DNA of 64,000 nt. It comes from JACPYM01 sp963699175. GTDB lineage: Bacteria; Acidobacteriota; Blastocatellia; RBC074. Within the stretch, counting starts at the first letter, position 1; every line of letters begins with the position of its first letter. A model generated the notes under the pieces. That model had not been told where the DNA came from and did not search any database. It was given only the letters and a program-made list of their open reading frames with translations. The stretch is taken from contig OY969418.1 of the NCBI GenBank assembly GCA_963699175.1, forward strand, positions 8,494,001-8,558,000, in the 5' to 3' direction. The position numbers were made by a program, and so were the translations under genes. Below, in pieces: positions 52,895-60,830 of this stretch.

Positions 52895-52974
52895 GTCCGA
52901 CAAGCTGCCAGCTTGTCGTTGACTCCGCACTGTATCTAATCGAGGGACCGCGACAAGCTGGCAGCTTGTCGGAC
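52895..52974. repeat. GACAAGCTG palindromic element, copy 3, with T-tract
   Basis: Perfect 24-bp arms (52895-52918 and 52951-52974), each self-palindromic; left arm followed by TTGACTCC. The right arm is followed by GTTTTT, so it could stop transcription after the NtrC gene. It ends 18 bp before the ATG at 52993. Confidence 0.98.
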
Positions 52975-52992
52975 GTTTTTAGGAGTCGAGGT

Positions 52993-53850
52993 ATGAAAGC
53001 AGTAACCACATTTAGTTTGAATTTAGTATTGCTGGCTGGTCTCACGCTGTTTGCAGTCTCAATCGCGCAGGCGCAAACCACTGAAACCACGCGTCCAGAA
53101 GAGTCCAAGCAGGCACAAACCGCAGAGACTGCGCGACCAGAAGAGTCTAAGCTGGAATCGGTCAACTTGGTCATTACCAGCAAAGAGGTCTCCGCCGTGC
53201 AGGCGGCCTTGCTGGGTCGCGGCTATTATCAAGCAAAACCCAACGGCGTGCTTGACGGGCCAACGCGCGAAGCGATCCGCGCTTATCAAACCGATAACAA
53301 GCTCGAAGCCACGGGCAGGATTGACCGCGCGACGTTGGAGAGCTTGGAAATCAGCTATCCTGCTACCGGGAAGGAAGCCAACAGCGGCCGACGCAACGGC
53401 GTCTTGCCCAAGATCGGCTACGCCACGAAGGATGGTGCCGTCGCCACCAAAGATGCCGCGACCGGCACGACGCGCAAAGTCGCCAACAGCACTAAAGCTG
53501 GTTACGACAAGACGGTTGAAAAGACGACTGGCGCGCTCAATCGCAGCAAAGAAGTAACCGTTGGCGTCGGCGAATCCACCACTAAAGGCGCAAAGACTGC
53601 CGCGCATAAAACTCAGGGAGCCGCGCAACGCACCAGCGACGCCGTTGTCGGACGCAGCGATGTGGACATACACACGCAAGTGCGCGACATCCTCAATGCT
53701 GACCCGCAAACGAAAAAGTTCGTCACCAGCGTCAAAAGTGGGAATGTCACCGTCAAATTGACGCCCGGTTATGAGCAGGATTATAGCAATGTGATCGCCA
53801 GCATTCGGCGGGTAAGCGGCGTGAAGTCAGTCGTTGTTGTGCAGCCCTAG
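52993..53850 (+). CDS. periplasmic peptidoglycan-binding/BON protein
   Basis: The 285-residue protein starts at 52993 with AGGAG; the signal peptide is MKAVTTFSLNLVLLAGLTLF, cut after AQA. Residues 29-53 hold a direct repeat (TETTRPEESK / AETARPEESK). Residues 63-118: peptidoglycan-binding domain PG_binding_1 (VQAALLGRGYYQAKPNGVLD, REAIRAYQTDNKLEATGRID). A Lys/Thr/Ala-rich spacer of about 100 residues follows with several ATKDAATGTTRKVANSTKA-type motifs. Residues 222-285: BON domain (VRDILNADPQTKKFVTSVKS, GNVTVKLTPGYEQDYSNVIA). It should anchor at the cell wall and bind membrane lipids through BON. Its position after the NtrC gene suggests a role in the same envelope response. Confidence 0.85.
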   Translation: MKAVTTFSLNLVLLAGLTLFAVSIAQAQTTETTRPEESKQAQTAETARPEESKLESVNLVITSKEVSAVQAALLGRGYYQAKPNGVLDGPTREAIRAYQTDNKLEATGRIDRATLESLEISYPATGKEANSGRRNGVLPKIGYATKDGAVATKDAATGTTRKVANSTKAGYDKTVEKTTGALNRSKEVTVGVGESTTKGAKTAAHKTQGAAQRTSDAVVGRSDVDIHTQVRDILNADPQTKKFVTSVKSGNVTVKLTPGYEQDYSNVIASIRRVSGVKSVVVVQP

Positions 53851-53875
53851 CCTGTTTGCCAAATTCGGTTGCCGC

Positions 53876-53931
53876 CAGACCTTCGGTTTGAAGCCGAAAA
53901 TAATTTAGCCCAGCTTCAAACCGAAAGTCTG
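53876..53931. repeat. 19-bp inverted repeat
   Basis: Bases 53876-53894 pair with 53913-53931 with one mismatch (CAGACCTTCGGTTTGAAGC). The spacer is 18 bp. Part of the gap 53851-54293. Confidence 0.9.
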
Positions 53932-54293
53932 TTGCTGTTTCTGCCACTTAAATCCGGCCATTGTGTCTATCTTTAACCTGCCTTGCTTTAATTGATTTGG
54001 CACATAGGGAAAACTTTTCGCCAGCGTGTTAATGTTTTTGTGTTTCGCGGCGTTATGCTCTTAAGCCGAGGAGAGAAATCCTGGCTGGACATTCATCTTT
54101 CGACTGCTACAATGTTCATTTAATTTTCGTCCAAGATTTTGAAACATGACCGTGAGCACCTACGTATAGCGTCACGGTTCTGGAAAATAACGCTCCAAGC
54201 TATACGAAAGCATCAATCAACAAGCTGTACGACTTCTTCATGAGCTTCGCAGGCTCAGTTTTCAGGAGAAGGAGCAGAGGGAGAAAAGAAGCA
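53932..54293. other. 362-bp intergenic region, AT-rich
   Basis: No gene is seen. The stretch is AT-richer than the genes and contains ACCGTGA (about 54149) pairing with TCACGGT (about 54174) around a TACGTA core, a possible operator or hairpin. The adaptor protein's promoter should be here. Confidence 0.45.
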
Positions 54294-55751
54294 ATGCCGA
54301 TGTCGAGAAACAAGAAGATTGGAATCGCCACCATCGCGGTTGTGGTATTAGGCGGGATCATCACCGCCACCGTGCTGTCGCGGCGCGGCGACTTGCCGGA
54401 AGTGCAGACCGCTAATGTCGAGAAACGTGTGGCGCTCGAATCCAAAGTTACCGCGAACGGGGAAGTCCGCCCCGTCCATCTTATCAATTTAACCTCCGAA
54501 GTGCCTGGCCGCGTGACCGACATCTACGTCAAGGAAGGCGATGTCGTCACCAAGGGCAAACCGCTCCTGCGCGTTGACCCGACGCAACAGGCTTCGGCGA
54601 CGACTTTGCAAGAAGCCGCCTTGCGTGCTTCGCAGGCCGACGTGCAAAACCAGACGGTGGCCGTGCAGGCGTCAGAGAACACCATCAATAATGCGCGCGC
54701 CGCGTTGAACGCCGCGCAAGCCGATTTAGAGCGCGCCAAAATTGATCGCGCCAACGCTGAGATTGAATTGAAGCGCTACACGGAGTTGCTGGAATCTGGC
54801 ATTCAGTCGCGTTCGGCCTTTGATACGGCTAAGGCGCGTTACGATGCGGCGAATGCTTCGGTCAATTCTGCCGACTCGCGCGTCAAACAGCAGGAAGTGC
54901 AGGTCAAAGACACTGAGATTCGCGTCAATCAGGCGCGTGCCAGTTTGGCCTCTTCGCAAGCTCGTGTGGCGCAGTCGCAGGCCAGCTTGCGCAGCCAATC
55001 TGACCTGTTGGCCAAGACCACGCAGTATTCGCCGATTCACGGCGTGATCGCCAACCTGCCGATTCAGGTCGGCACGTTCGCGGTCGCCAACTTCCAATCC
55101 ACGCCGCTGATGATCATCGCGGACATGTCGCTCATCAACGTCGAAGTTCGCGTGGACGAGACCGACATCAAGAACGTGCAGGTTGGTCAAAAGGCTAAAA
55201 TCAAAGTTGACGCGCTCGGTGAACGCGAGATCGAAGGCGAAGTGGTCGAAAAGGCCGCTTCGGCCATTACGCGCACAGGACAAAACATTGTCCAGACGCA
55301 AACCTCCGGCAACCAAGAGGCGAAGGATTTCAAAGTCGTCATCCGCCTCGTTAATATGCCTGAGGATGTGCGCAACTCCTTGCGCCCTGGCATGTCCGCC
55401 ACGGCGACGGTCACGACCGACCGGCGCGAGAACGTAGTCGCGATTCCGTTGCAAGCGTTGGTCGAGCGCGAGCAGCCTGAAGATAAGAATGCTCCGGCAG
55501 CCAAACCCGTTGACAAGAAAGACCGTAAGCCGCAAAAAGGTGTCTTCTCAATCGTTGGCAACAAGGCCAAGTTCGTTCAGGTCGAGACCGGCATCACCGG
55601 CGAGAACGATATCGAAATCAAGAGCGGCTTGAATGAAAAGCAGGAGATCATCATTGGGCCGTATCGCCAATTGCGCACGCTTAAGGATGACGCTATCGTC
55701 AAGCGCGAAGACAAGAACAAGAAGAAAGACGCTAAGCCGGAGAGCAAGTAG
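54294..55751 (+). CDS. periplasmic adaptor of an efflux pump (HlyD/MacA type)
   Basis: The 485-residue protein has an N-terminal membrane anchor (IGIATIAVVVLGGIITATVL) after MPMSRNKK. The lipoyl/barrel-sandwich part shows LINLTSEVPGRVTDIYVKEG and DVVTKGKPLLRVDPTQQ. A long coiled coil follows (about 100-235: NTINNARAALNAAQADLERA and ASLASSQARVAQSQASLRSQ). YSPIHGVIANLPIQVGTFAV closes the sandwich, and VDETDIKNVQVGQKAKIKVD starts the beta barrel. It ends with a Lys-rich tail. These proteins connect an inner pump to TolC. The next gene is an ABC ATPase of the LolD/MacB type; no permease is adjacent. Confidence 0.88.
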   Translation: MPMSRNKKIGIATIAVVVLGGIITATVLSRRGDLPEVQTANVEKRVALESKVTANGEVRPVHLINLTSEVPGRVTDIYVKEGDVVTKGKPLLRVDPTQQASATTLQEAALRASQADVQNQTVAVQASENTINNARAALNAAQADLERAKIDRANAEIELKRYTELLESGIQSRSAFDTAKARYDAANASVNSADSRVKQQEVQVKDTEIRVNQARASLASSQARVAQSQASLRSQSDLLAKTTQYSPIHGVIANLPIQVGTFAVANFQSTPLMIIADMSLINVEVRVDETDIKNVQVGQKAKIKVDALGEREIEGEVVEKAASAITRTGQNIVQTQTSGNQEAKDFKVVIRLVNMPEDVRNSLRPGMSATATVTTDRRENVVAIPLQALVEREQPEDKNAPAAKPVDKKDRKPQKGVFSIVGNKAKFVQVETGITGENDIEIKSGLNEKQEIIIGPYRQLRTLKDDAIVKREDKNKKKDAKPESK

Positions 55752-55814
55752 TTAAGCTGGTAGCGGGTGGCCGGGAGTCCTATCCGGCCACCCGTCACCG
55801 GAGAGGGAGAGTTT

Positions 55815-56564
55815 ATGGTTGCTGTAATGTTAGACAGAGAGATCAAACCCCATATGCAACGCGAAGAGCCGAAGCCACGCGAAGTCATGATCCAAACGAC
55901 GGATCTTTGGAAGACCTACGTGATGGGCGAAGAAGAGATTCACGCCCTGCGCGGCGTTTCGTTCAAAATCGAACGCGGAGAGTATGTCGCCATCATCGGC
56001 CCTTCGGGTTCCGGCAAATCTACGCTAATGAACATGATCGGCTGTCTCGACACGCCATCAAAGGGCGAGTACTGGCTCAATGGCAAGCTCGTCTCGCAGA
56101 TGGATGATGACGAGTTGGCCTGGATTCGCAACAAAGAAATCGGTTTTGTCTTTCAGACCTTCAACCTGCTGCCGCGCGCCACGGCGTTGCACAACGTCGA
56201 ATTGCCGCTGATCTACAACGGCACACCTTCAGGCGAGCGCATCGAGAAGGCGAAGAAAGCACTGGAAGCGGTCGAACTCGGCTCACGAATGAGCCACCGG
56301 CCCAACGAACTTTCCGGCGGCCAGCGTCAACGTGTGGCGATTGCGCGCGCGCTGGTCAACAACCCTTCGATCATTCTGGCCGACGAGCCGACTGGCAACC
56401 TCGACTCGAAGACTTCGCAGGAGATTATGCAGTTGCTCGATCAACTGCATAAACGTGGCAACACGATCATCCTGGTCACGCACGAACCGGACATCGCCGC
56501 GCACGCGCACCGCGTGTTGACCATTCTGGACGGGCAAATCTCGAAGGACGAGCGGCTCAGGTAG
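55815..56564 (+). CDS. ABC transporter ATP-binding protein, MacB/LolD type
   Basis: The 249-residue protein starts at 55815 with GGGAG. Residues 26-249 are a typical ATPase of the MacB/LolD/FtsE family: IQTTDLWKTYVMGEEEIHAL, Walker A GPSGSGKST (62-70), LVSQMDDDELAWIRNKEIGF, Q-loop VFQTFNLLPRATALHNVELP, signature LSGGQRQRVAIARALVN, Walker B IILADEPTGNLDSKTS and H-loop VTHEPDIA. The N-terminal 25 residues are an extension. It follows the adaptor by 63 bp. No FtsX-like permease follows, as a terminator and an unrelated gene stand there, so the permease must be elsewhere. Confidence 0.93.
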   Translation: MVAVMLDREIKPHMQREEPKPREVMIQTTDLWKTYVMGEEEIHALRGVSFKIERGEYVAIIGPSGSGKSTLMNMIGCLDTPSKGEYWLNGKLVSQMDDDELAWIRNKEIGFVFQTFNLLPRATALHNVELPLIYNGTPSGERIEKAKKALEAVELGSRMSHRPNELSGGQRQRVAIARALVNNPSIILADEPTGNLDSKTSQEIMQLLDQLHKRGNTIILVTHEPDIAAHAHRVLTILDGQISKDERLR

Positions 56565-56589
56565 ACTGTTTTCAAACAGGGAAGACGCG

Positions 56590-56630
56590 AAAGCTGCGGG
56601 TGGGTAAACTGCTCGCAGCTTTTATTTTTG
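56590..56630 (+). terminator. Rho-independent terminator after ABC ATPase gene
   Basis: AAAGCTGCG (56590-56598) pairs with CGCAGCTTT (56614-56622), followed by TATTTTTG. It lies 26 bp after the stop. Confidence 0.8.
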
Positions 56631-56648
56631 TTGGCTATACTTGGCGCG

Positions 56649-57029
56649 ATGGCAGAAGAGACTAAACAACCACCGCCATACGGTTCGCAGCAATTTATTG
56701 ATTGGGTGAACCTACTTTATCATCAGCGTATTGCCGAACTGATGCGAGCGGAACCTGAGCGGGTAGTGAGCAAAGCGCGCAGTAACTTAGCGCGTTGGTT
56801 GGCGGCTTACGAGCGTGGTTCTGCAGATGCCCATTGTTTGGAGGAATGGGAGGAAATATTGGCGCAACACACCGTGCCAGAATTGATTGCCATCATCACG
56901 GAAAACTCGGACGAAGGGCAGCGTTTGCGCTCCTCGACGCCATTTACAGGTTTGTTGTCAGCTGAAGAACAAAGAGAGTTGGCGCGTTATGAAGAAGACG
57001 CAATTACTCGATCTCATTCAGCAGGTTAG
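56649..57029 (+). CDS. small hypothetical protein paired with DUF6036 gene
   Basis: From ATG 56649 the product has 126 residues, starts MAEETKQPPPYGSQQFIDWV and is rich in helix-forming residues: LMRAEPERVVSKARSNLARW, AHCLEEWEEILAQ, VPELIAIITENSDEGQRLRS. No domain was recognised. Its last 41 bp overlap the start of the DUF6036 nucleotidyltransferase gene in another frame. The arrangement (small helical protein followed by a nucleotidyltransferase-like protein) resembles toxin-antitoxin modules, where the small one would be the antitoxin. No HTH is evident, which argues against a DNA-binding antitoxin. Confidence 0.6.
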   Translation: MAEETKQPPPYGSQQFIDWVNLLYHQRIAELMRAEPERVVSKARSNLARWLAAYERGSADAHCLEEWEEILAQHTVPELIAIITENSDEGQRLRSSTPFTGLLSAEEQRELARYEEDAITRSHSAG

Positions 57030-57579
57030 CCAGTTTATCGAATCCCAGTCGCCGATCATCGTGGGTTCGCATTCGCTGTTTGCGATTACCGATCAAGTTC
57101 CTTCGATTGTTGTCCGGTCGGTCGAGGCAGATTTTCTGCTGGCGGAATGGGGCATCGAAGTGATGCGTGAAGTCGGGGAAAAGCTGGGAATCGGAAGCGC
57201 CTTTTTCGACGCTAATGGTTATTATGCCGACCCACTCGGCTTTGCGACTGTGGTATTGGTGCCAGGGTGGCGCGAACGCTTAAATCCATTGACCGATGCG
57301 GATGGGCGAGTCGTGGCGATTTGCCTTGAACCGCACGATGCAGCAGTTAGCAAATTGATTGCGGGCAGAGAGAAAGACTTTACCTTCATCATCTCGTTGC
57401 TGGAAGGCCATTACATCGAATTCCCGACCCTCATCGAACGCGCCGCCCTCATTCAGCAAACCGCCTCAGAAGGCGCACTCTTGCCGCGTCTGCGCCTTTT
57501 ACACGACCACCTACGCGGCGCACACCTGACCCTAGATCTCGCCCCGCTGCACAATCTGATCCAGCAACTCGCTGCCTGA
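56989..57579 (+). CDS. DUF6036-type nucleotidyltransferase-fold protein
   Basis: The 196-residue protein starts at ATG 56989. The core has SPIIVGSHSLFAITDQVPSI and VVRSVEADFLLAEWG, which is the nucleotidyltransferase GSH...S.EaD pattern of DUF6036; thus one of the two catalytic acidic residues is Glu. Then LGIGSAFFDANGYYADPLG, EPHDAAVSKLIAGREKDFTF (DxxxSKL, as in the AbiEii core) and a helical C-terminus. Family members often occur beside a small partner gene and are thought to be toxin- or defence-related; activity here is not known. 247 bp follow without a gene up to the first DUF1800 gene. Confidence 0.7.
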   Translation: MKKTQLLDLIQQVSQFIESQSPIIVGSHSLFAITDQVPSIVVRSVEADFLLAEWGIEVMREVGEKLGIGSAFFDANGYYADPLGFATVVLVPGWRERLNPLTDADGRVVAICLEPHDAAVSKLIAGREKDFTFIISLLEGHYIEFPTLIERAALIQQTASEGALLPRLRLLHDHLRGAHLTLDLAPLHNLIQQLAA

Positions 57580-57826
57580 AAATTTTCTGGAAAATTTCTC
57601 GTCCATCCGCGACCAAAGCTGCTCTAACCCTCCGCACACTCACGACAATTGATTTGCCCCGCAGCAATGAATGGCCTAGCATCCTTGCCCCAAGCATAGC
57701 TTTTCAACTGATTGATTAACGGCTGGCGGTGTCCCGTCAGCCCAAACTGCAGGCCGCCTGATGACACGGCGGCCACGATTCTATGCCAGCACTGTCACCT
57801 GCCAGCATTGTATCGGAGGACAAACT

Positions 57827-59332
57827 ATGGCCGTCACTGCTTACGACAAGATGGCGCATCTGTGGCGGCGCGCGGCTTTCGGCGCGCGCCCGGATGAGAT
57901 CAACAACTATCTCAAACAAGGCTTTGAAGCCACCGTTGACCAGTTGGTCAATTGGGAAAACGTGACGGAAGACCCATCTGTGCCAGCGCAGCCGACGACG
58001 CAGGGCGGTGGCTTCGATGTGCAGTTGCTAGACATTCCGAACATCTCCGGTTGGTGGCTGACGGTGATGATTAAGACCAAGCGCCAGTTGCGCGAGCGCA
58101 TGGTGCTCTTCTGGCACGATCATTTCGCTACTTCGGTCAGCAAAGTCAACGTGCCCAACGGACTGAAGTATCTCTATTGGCAGAACCTGCTCGAACGCCA
58201 GTACGCGACGGGCAATTTCCGCGACCTGCTCAAAGGCATCAACCGCGACCCGGCAATGCTCTGGTGGCTCGACAATTACCTCAACGTCAAAGGCAGCCCG
58301 AACGAAAACTACGCGCGCGAACTACAAGAGATTTTCATGCTCGGCCTCGAAGCGTTCAATGCCGGGGCTTATACCGAGCCGGATGTGCAGCAAGCCGCGC
58401 GGGCTTTCACGGGCTGGACGATTCGGCGCGGCGTAGATGCTCCGGTTGACCCCAATCCGAATGGGCCGATTACCAACCCTGCCCAAGTCATTCAGATTCC
58501 GCCCAACACTAATGACAATTCGCAGGCCGCACAGCGCCACGATTACGGCGACAAGACCGTCTATGGCGTGACGCGCAATTTCAATGGCGATGACATTGTG
58601 GATTTGATCCTCGATCACGAACCGCAACGCACCTATTGCGCGCGCATGATCGGCAAAAAACTTTTCGAGCATTTCGCTTACGAGAATCCGGAAGAGAGCG
58701 TCATCCAACACATGGCTGAAGTCGCCAAGCGCACCAACTTCGACATCAAGGTGATGCTGCGCGACCTCTTCCTGAACGTCAAAGAGTTTTACAGCGAGAA
58801 GGCGTTGTTCGCGCTTATCAAGAATCCGGTCTACTACGCGATCAGCATGATCCGTCAGTTGCAAGTAGTGATTCCGGCGGAAACGCTCAACGGCGGCGGG
58901 CGTGGGGCGGCGACGCCCTACAATCTGGGCACATTGGGCATGCAATTGTTCAACCCGCCTGATGTTTTCGGTTGGCCGGGCGGCGTTGAATGGAGCACGA
59001 CTTCGTTTATGTTGGCGCGTGCTGGCCTTGCCAATGCCGTCGCCACTAACCGCAGCACGACGGCGGGCAATACAGGCATTCCACTCGATACGGTATTGAC
59101 GGCTGGCGGACTCGGCGTGAATGCAACGGCTGAGCAGGTGGTGGATTATTTCATCAGCCTGCTGGTGCAACGCCCGCTGGCGAATGAGGTACGGCAGGCG
59201 CTGATTGATTATTTGCGGAAGGCCGATAATGGCACGCTCGGCACGTTCACGCTCAACGACGCGACTAAAGATAAGAAGGTGCGCGGGCTGATTCACCTGT
59301 TGCTGTCGCGCCCTGAAGCGCAGAGTTTTTGA
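57827..59332 (+). CDS. DUF1800 protein, tandem pair 1
   Basis: The 501-residue protein starts at 57827 (MAVTAYDKMAHLWRRAAFGA) behind CGGAGGA. The DUF1800 core: LMVLFWHDHFATSVSKVNVP region, INRDPAMLWWLDNYLNVKGS, PNENYARELQEIFMLGLEAF, DVQQAARAFTGWT and LFEHFAYENPEESVIQHMAE. Near the end VFGWPGGVEWSTTSFMLAR is conserved. No signal peptide is visible at the N-terminus, unlike the copy at 4395. DUF1800/DUF1501 pairs are common in Acidobacteriota and Planctomycetes; their biochemistry is unknown. The gene is a close paralogue of 60831-62345, so the two operons are a tandem duplication. Confidence 0.92.
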   Translation: MAVTAYDKMAHLWRRAAFGARPDEINNYLKQGFEATVDQLVNWENVTEDPSVPAQPTTQGGGFDVQLLDIPNISGWWLTVMIKTKRQLRERMVLFWHDHFATSVSKVNVPNGLKYLYWQNLLERQYATGNFRDLLKGINRDPAMLWWLDNYLNVKGSPNENYARELQEIFMLGLEAFNAGAYTEPDVQQAARAFTGWTIRRGVDAPVDPNPNGPITNPAQVIQIPPNTNDNSQAAQRHDYGDKTVYGVTRNFNGDDIVDLILDHEPQRTYCARMIGKKLFEHFAYENPEESVIQHMAEVAKRTNFDIKVMLRDLFLNVKEFYSEKALFALIKNPVYYAISMIRQLQVVIPAETLNGGGRGAATPYNLGTLGMQLFNPPDVFGWPGGVEWSTTSFMLARAGLANAVATNRSTTAGNTGIPLDTVLTAGGLGVNATAEQVVDYFISLLVQRPLANEVRQALIDYLRKADNGTLGTFTLNDATKDKKVRGLIHLLLSRPEAQSF

Positions 59333-59340
59333 TTGCGAAA

Positions 59341-59419
59341 GTCCGACAAGCTGCCAGCTTGTCGCAGTCTCCACATCTAACGCATTCCGAGTCAACGACA
59401 AGCTGGCAGCTTGTCGGAC
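59341..59419. repeat. GACAAGCTG palindromic element, copy 4
   Basis: Perfect 24-bp arms 59341-59364 and 59396-59419, each self-palindromic; the right arm is preceded by GAGTCAA (family spacer motif). It begins 8 bp after the DUF1800 stop codon and ends 15 bp before the DUF1501 ATG. Confidence 0.98.
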
Positions 59420-59434
59420 AGTTTGCGAGGAGTT

Positions 59435-60721
59435 ATGACCACACGCAGAAATTTCATCAAGACCGGTGCAGGCGCAGTTGGCGCGGGCCTTTTGGCAAAG
59501 ACGCCGCTGCCCATCATCAATCGCCAAGCGATGGGCACGACCATCGTGCAGAAATATGCCGAGGATTTGGCGGGTAATGGCAACATCCTGTTGATCGTCG
59601 AGTTGGCGGGCGGCTGCGATCCGCTCAACACCATCGTGCCGCTGCAACAGTATGACACCTACGCCAGCCTGCGTTCGCGCATTGCGCTTCCGAAAGAGCA
59701 GGTGTTGCCGCTTCACGGCACGACTACGATGGGATTGGCGCCCAGCTTGAGCGCGCTCAAACCAATTGCCGACGCAGGCAAGCTGGCGGTGATTCAGATG
59801 GTGCACTATCCCAATCCGAATCTGTCGCACGATGGCTCGCGCACGATCTATTATCTGGGCGATCCGAGCGCGGGCACAGCGCTTTCGCGCGTCGGCTGGG
59901 TTGGCCGCCATTCGGCGCTTTATGGCAGCAAAGACAATCCGCTCGATACGGTTGGCATCGGCGGTGTCAGCCCGACGCTTTACTCGCCGGGCGCGAAAGT
60001 GGCGGGTATCAATGCCGACGGGCAGGGCAATGCCTCGCTTTACACCTTCCAAACCGACCCACGCTACACCGGCGACCGCAACAACCAGCTTGCCGCCGCG
60101 CGCGCGATGGATACGACTACTTCGACTAAACCCTACACTGACTTGGTTGAGACCACGCAACTCGACGCGTTGAGCAGCGCCGATCAAGTGGCGACGGCGA
60201 CTGCCGCGTATCAGAGCAACATCACCTATCCGGCGAATGAATCGTTCGCCAATGGGTTGAAGCTGATTGCGAAACTGGCGACGGCGACACCGACGTTGGG
60301 CACGCGGGTCTTTTACATCACGATTGGTGGCTTCGACACGCACGCCGACGAGAAGAATGATTTGCCCGCATTGCTCGCGCGCGTGGCCGCTGGGTTGAAG
60401 GCGTTTTACGACGATATGGCGGCGCACAACTTGGGGGACAAGACGGTGATGCTGGTTTGGTCGGAGTTTGGCCGCCGCGTTGCCGACAATGCCAGCGACG
60501 GCACCGATCACGGACAGGCAACCAATATGTACGTCATCGGCAATCGCGTGAAAGGCGGCGTGTACGGCGCTGACCCGGCGTTGACCAATCTGCAAAATGG
60601 CAATCTCAGATCGAATATTGATTTCCGGCAGGTCTACGCGACGTTAATTGACCAGTGGATTGGTGGGGAGCACGCGCCAGTGTTGGGCGGGACATTTCAG
60701 ACGCTTGGTTTTTTGCTGTGA
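59435..60721 (+). CDS. DUF1501 protein, tandem pair 1, Tat-exported
   Basis: The 428-residue protein starts at 59435 (GCGAGGAG ahead). MTTRRNFIKTGAGAVGAGLL is a Tat signal with TRRNFIK. The DUF1501 core follows: GNILLIVELAGGCDPLNTIV, LAPSLSALKPIADAGKLAVI, MVHYPNPNLSHDGSRTIYYL, VFYITIGGFDTHADEKNDLP and VWSEFGRRVADNASDGTDHG. The alkaline-phosphatase/sulfatase-like fold has Asp/His motifs (GGFDTH, DHG) that could bind metal, but no catalytic Ser/Cys is defined. It is co-transcribed with DUF1800 (102-bp gap filled by the palindrome). The mature enzyme is periplasmic. Confidence 0.92.
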   Translation: MTTRRNFIKTGAGAVGAGLLAKTPLPIINRQAMGTTIVQKYAEDLAGNGNILLIVELAGGCDPLNTIVPLQQYDTYASLRSRIALPKEQVLPLHGTTTMGLAPSLSALKPIADAGKLAVIQMVHYPNPNLSHDGSRTIYYLGDPSAGTALSRVGWVGRHSALYGSKDNPLDTVGIGGVSPTLYSPGAKVAGINADGQGNASLYTFQTDPRYTGDRNNQLAAARAMDTTTSTKPYTDLVETTQLDALSSADQVATATAAYQSNITYPANESFANGLKLIAKLATATPTLGTRVFYITIGGFDTHADEKNDLPALLARVAAGLKAFYDDMAAHNLGDKTVMLVWSEFGRRVADNASDGTDHGQATNMYVIGNRVKGGVYGADPALTNLQNGNLRSNIDFRQVYATLIDQWIGGEHAPVLGGTFQTLGFLL

Positions 60722-60830
60722 TTTGAGGCTGCGTTCTTTGACAACTTGGCTTTTCACAGATTGTTTGCACAATTTCCGGCTCAACCGTCGTTGAGTAGAC
60801 GCGAACGATTCAATCTGTGAGGTGAGCATT

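Noticed and set aside
53990..54020. Sigma54 promoter before the efflux adaptor (TTGGCAC)
   Set aside because: The GC at the -12 position is absent at the required spacing.
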